Assembly (NCBI GenBank): GCA_905250885.1
Contig: CAJNOQ010000352.1
Coordinates: 1 to 53,848 of the forward strand
Origin: Didymodactylos carnosus
Lineage: Eukaryota; Rotifera; Eurotatoria; Philodinida; Philodinidae
DNA length: 53,848 nucleotides
Direction of reading: 5' to 3'
Shown: piece by piece, positions 50,096 through 53,848 of the stretch
How the letters are laid out: every line of letters begins with the position of its first letter
Numbering within the stretch: the first letter of the stretch is position 1
Program-made: the position numbers and the translations under genes
Notes under the pieces: generated by a model
Database searches by the model: none
Seen by the model: only the letters and a program-made list of their open reading frames with translations
Told to the model about the DNA's origin: nothing

Positions 50096-51130
50096 AACTA
50101 GAAAATTGATCTCCTGTAGAAGTAGAGCTTGACAGCTTCTTTTTACAGTAAAATTTCTGTAACTTATCGAATCTGGCTCTAAAAATGTCATAGATCCAGT
50201 TGAGAAAGCGGCATCGTTCGAAATGGACAATACATTTGTGAGCAGCATAAAAAGAAACCCATAATCGAATAGGTTTTAGGTGAAAACCAATTTATCAGTT
50301 GAAAATGTTTTATCATAAGAGATTTTTTTTCCTTATCTTTCAAATCTCTCGCTTAAAATAGGCGCGTGCATAGTGCAGTTTACGAATACATTTCAACCGA
50401 GTCGCAGTGATTGCGAAACTTTATTTTTAAGAGTTAAAAGATTAAATTATTTTGTATTCTGTCTATCAGAACATATAACTAGCAAAAGTAGAGTATTAGC
50501 AATACCCCAACGTGATCAAGAAGAGTGATAGAAAATTGATAATCTATTTACCTACTGGTGTTCATTCGTTCTTGAATGTTTAAGTTTCAATTCTTTTTCA
50601 TTGTAAATTGCAGTATATATTTTTGAAATATTCATTATTCTATGTATTATATCGTGAATGTTATTATTGTTATTATTATTCTCTTTTCATCTTTTTCTTT
50701 GTGTTAATCGTTATTTTTATTCAGTTTTGTTTTTTCAATTCAATTCATATGTTCATTGTATTGTTGATTTTTTTTCGTTTTTAAAAAGAGAAAACTACAA
50801 TTGAATATATAATACAATGAAAAGTGAGAGAGGGACAGAGAAAAAATAATAAATGAGGGAAAAGGATATAGGCAATTGAATGTAATGAGAGCAAAAGAAA
50901 CATTATATACCCCACGATGAAGAGACAAGAGTCGGCAGCGTTCGAGTTTAACGCACGCGCATCGCTGACATGGTTTACTCGGTTTTGATCTCTACGCTTG
51001 TAAGAAGTCATTTTGACGATAATCATTATCTTGGCAGACGAATACTCAAAATGGGGATTGTAATAAAGAACTAGATGACAATCACACTACATGAGAGCTG
51101 CGAATGCAGTGCGAAGCAAATCACACGATT
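50096..51130. other. Intergenic, no supported gene
   Basis: AT-rich. A (TTA)n-type patch is at 50658-50680 and a relatively GC-rich 60-bp patch at 50930-50990 (ACGCACGCGCATCGCTGACA). No coding signal could be supported. Confidence 0.5.
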
Positions 51131-51740
51131 TACGAGAGAACCTCTCGAGATGTAACCTTCCAATTCCAACGATTTGTACATGGATATATAGACCTCAATG
51201 CGGTAGTAAATACCCTAAAAGGATTCGTGCCCACGACTCTTGAAGACCCGGTTTTCTGCAAAAAACAATTGTTCAAGACTCTAAAAAATAATCAAAATCT
51301 CTTTTAAATGAAACATGATTGTAGCGTGCAAATTTCTGATTAAAATGAGACATCTCCCAGCACTACACGACCTTTCTTTGCACAGTTATAGAATTTACAA
51401 GAACAGCCCTAAATGTTCATTGTCAGCTCAAAGCTACAGAAATAAGAGGAAATTAATTTAGAGCTTTTCTTGAAAATTCTATAACTTTGCAAAGAAAGGT
51501 CGTGCAGGGCTGGGGCAGGTCTTATTTTAATCAGAAATTTGCGGACCACAATCACGCCTCATTTAAAAGAGGTTTTGATTTTTTCTTAGAGTTCATAAAC
51601 AACTGTTTTTTGCAGAAAACCGGGTCTTCAAGAGTCGTGGGCACGAATCCTTTTAGGGTATTTACTATCGCATTGAGGTCTATAGATCCATGTACAAATC
51701 ATTGGAATCGTAAGATTACATCTCGAAAGGTTCCCTTCTA
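51131..51740. repeat. 610-bp palindrome, about 270-bp arms, 62-bp loop
   Basis: 51131-51403 matches the reverse complement of about 51466-51740 at roughly 85-90%. Shared words include AGGATTCGTGCCCACGACTC, TCTTGAAGACCCGGTTTTCT and GACCTTTCTTTGCA. Arms begin near CGAGAGAACC and its partner GGTTCCCTTCT. Small indels distinguish the arms. Open frames read from both arms (51104-51307 and 51487-51741) are not related to a known protein. Confidence 0.85.
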
Positions 51741-52740
51741 ACTGTTCTGAAAATGTGGCGGAAGTGAATGTACGTTTTATTCTTTGTTTTTTGAAGCATG
51801 CGAATAAAGTTGCCTTACAACCACCCTAGTGAACTACCAAATAGCCTGGTTAGAAAAATTAGGATCCTAGTTATGAAATGAGTGACTAGTACTATCACAA
51901 ACCACTACTTGTTTTGGGTTCTTGTTTTTGGTTGGGGTTCCAGGAATTTTGCCCGAACCTGGTTAGGAAATCATTGATTGACCAGAAAAAGTCACCAGTC
52001 TGATCAGGAAATCAATTATCTGGTCAGTAACAAGATGACGTTCGTATGGTTGGAAAGCCAACTGAGGCGGCAGAGACCGGTATTTCACTGGTTCAAGATT
52101 AGAAAATTTCCTTCTTTGAAGCACTATTTTTACCATAACATTAAGATTTTACGCCTTTCTTTGACAGAATAAGTAAGATGTCTCTCAACCAATTGCTTTC
52201 AGTCATAAATTGGAGATGACGGTGATGTCAAACACTATTTGAATAGGCTGATGTTGATAATCCATTCTAGTGATGGAATCAAGCCAGAAACTAGTTACCC
52301 GTCTGTCGGTCTGATTTAGTTGCACTATGAGAAGTTGGTTCTTTGTCGTTCTTGATTTAAAAACTTAGCTTACTTTACCCAACTTTTTCGATTAAAAACT
52401 GCTTCCAAATTATGGTCACTTTTCTTTTACGGAGTATTAATCCGCACAAGTGTTCATAAAAATCGGTGATTCAGCTTGATAAAGGCCTGGAATCGGGCCG
52501 ACCTCTACCGATTTATCGCTTGGTTTAGTTAAACGTTCACCAAACCGGCTCTGCTGGTTTTCGACCGGTCTGAAACGATTTTCCACAAGTCCGATCCACT
52601 GGTTTTTAGTGTTCTGAGAGTGATTTCCTACCGGTCGGATCCGTTCGGTTGCATTTGTCGACCGACCGGATCTGACTGGTTTACCGTTTCCCAACTGATT
52701 CCGGCGCTGAACGCCAGCCTGCACTCGTTCGGTCCCTTGA
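51741..52740. repeat. GC-richer degenerate short-word array (ACCGGT / CTGGTC words)
   Basis: From about 51950 the words GACCAG, TCTGGTCAG and CCAGTCTGATC recur. From 52480 to 52720 the words ACCGGTCTG, ACCGGTCGGATCCG, GACCGACCGGATCTG and GACCGGTC recur at irregular spacing. The patch is clearly more GC-rich than its surroundings. A 95-codon minus-strand open frame across it (52437-52724) is rich in Arg/Asn/Val/Gly and is a translation of the repeat, not a gene I can support. The array ends abruptly at the LINE fragment. Confidence 0.6.
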
Positions 52741-52756
52741 CTTTAGGAACTTATAT

Positions 52757-53459
52757 TTGCTTAAGTATGCTCAGCAATGTTTGGATTTAGAAGTTAGACT
52801 AAAAACCTTGTTTGATTATCTCGAATTCTATGCTACTCTGTCAGTTCAACCTATTAATTACAAAAAAACGGAAGCGCTATGGTCAGCTAGAGCAATCGGT
52901 ACACCTCCTTTTAAGCTTTTTTGTGGTGATAACGAAATAAATTGGTCAAGCACGTTTAAATACTTAGGATATTATCTGTCTTCTAAACTTGGGTGGGGTA
53001 ACATGTTAGGTAGCTATAAGGTTAAAACTCGTCAGAGAATAGCAGTAGTAAAATCTTGTAAGATATTTGGTACATCAAGTTCGCAATTTCGAACTATGCT
53101 TTTTACTACTTATGTTCTCCCCCTTTTCACTTGGCTTTTTGTTATTTTTCCTCTTTACGGCCTGTCAGAGAGAGGAATTATCTCATTTTTATTATTGGCA
53201 AAACTTTATCAAAGCTCTCGTTCGCTCTACTGATGGATTCCTTTTGTTAAATCCATGTTTTTTAAATGTTTTTCGGGAGCAGTGGCTTTGTGCTGATTTT
53301 CTTATTAGTTGTATCTATCGCTCAAAGCGTTTTGTTCCTTACACTTCTGCTATGCAAAAATGTCTTTCCTGGCTTGCTGATAACAATACGAATTCCATTC
53401 CGGACATATCTGTCGACGAGTTTGATCTGTTTTTTTCGTTCTCTGAATCGTTTTCATAA
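52757..53459 (+). pseudogene. Non-LTR retrotransposon (LINE) reverse transcriptase 3' part, frameshifted
   Basis: The frame from 52757 reads CLDLEVRLKTLFDYLEFYAT, then VQPINYKKTEALWS, then FKYLGYYLSS and FRTMLFTTYVLPLFTWLF. This is the order seen after the YADD box in LINE reverse transcriptases (the 'N..K' helix, the 'YLG' turn, then the thumb). Around 53150-53165 a +1 shift is needed to continue into FTACQREELSHFYYWQNF and the C-terminal region ending at TAA 53457-53459. The catalytic RT core and any endonuclease are missing: the copy begins abruptly next to the GC-rich array, consistent with 5' truncation. Clade not determined. Confidence 0.8.
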
Positions 53460-53848
53460 AAAGTTGTACTTCCTTCTGTTTATATATTTTTATTTTTTGA
53501 CCATGTGAAAGGTTATACCCCGGTGTGCTATCGTTAATTCTTACGTATTGTACCTTCTTAATCTTAAATATTACATAGCTAATTTTTAGTGTATACATTC
53601 TTGGTGAATTGCTGATTAAATTAAAAACTTTAACTACTAAACATATAAATATATTGAAATCAATTAACAGACTCGAAAGCCATGCCCATGTAAAAAGTCG
53701 AATAAGTCCTATGTAATCAATCGGTCGACATTACTGATATTTTGCAGTATGATACGATTTGGCGAAAAATACCGTGTAAATTCAGTTCATCTATGACACC
53801 CTCACCTCAAAACAACTTTTGAGTGTGCTTTTCTGGTATAAGTTCCCT
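53460..53848. other. LINE 3' tail and flanking DNA
   Basis: AT-rich sequence after the LINE stop codon. No clear poly-A tail or simple 3' repeat marks the end of the element, so its boundary is unknown. No gene seen. Confidence 0.5.

Noticed and set aside
52437..52724. 95-codon minus-strand open frame in the ACCGGT array
   Set aside because: Composition follows the degenerate DNA repeat, there is no known motif, and open frames are expected where stop-poor GC-rich words repeat.

Overview
The window looks like AT-rich nuclear DNA of a small-genome invertebrate, most plausibly a rotifer (bdelloid-like). This is inference. The grounds are short phase-0 introns of 54-68 bp in one gene, GT-AG splice sites, a metazoan SoxB gene and a degraded Penelope-like retroelement of the kind common in rotifers. 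Only three host genes can be supported: (1) the 3' half of a NACHT/STAND-type protein with a C-terminal run of CxxC pairs (298-1519, +, four visible exons); (2) a divergent Rab8/10-like small GTPase (6188-7687, -, three coding exons); (3) an intronless SoxB1-type transcription factor of 391 residues (26891-28066, -).

Layout. 1-7.7 kb holds the two multi-exon genes, with two short non-autonomous DNA elements between them: an inverted-repeat element containing a smaller MITE, and a 370-bp hAT-like MITE with a perfect 8-bp target duplication. 7.7-22 kb is a repeat-dense zone. It contains a C-run-flanked assembly gap, a 300-bp foldback, a broken Penelope-like reverse transcriptase fragment, a candidate hammerhead ribozyme remnant, GAGTC and TTCGAA-rich arrays, a 2.4-kb giant palindrome whose left arm carries a nested element built from the palindromic word CAAGATCTTG, and a modular inverted/direct repeat. 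22-49 kb is a gene desert with only SoxB in it. Apart from microsatellites, homopolymers and one 110-bp MITE, it is almost free of recognisable mobile DNA. 49-53.8 kb returns to repeats: a diverged foldback, a 610-bp palindrome, a GC-richer degenerate ACCGGT-type array and a 5'-truncated, frameshifted LINE.

The three genes do not form a pathway. The main biological themes are (a) a developmental transcription factor in a desert nearly free of mobile elements, which would fit a cis-regulatory landscape, and (b) flanking zones where inverted duplications and arrays of self-complementary words recur. No CRISPR array, rRNA or convincing tRNA was seen. All alignments were done by eye, so arm boundaries are good to a few bases for the strong repeats and to tens of bases for the diverged ones.
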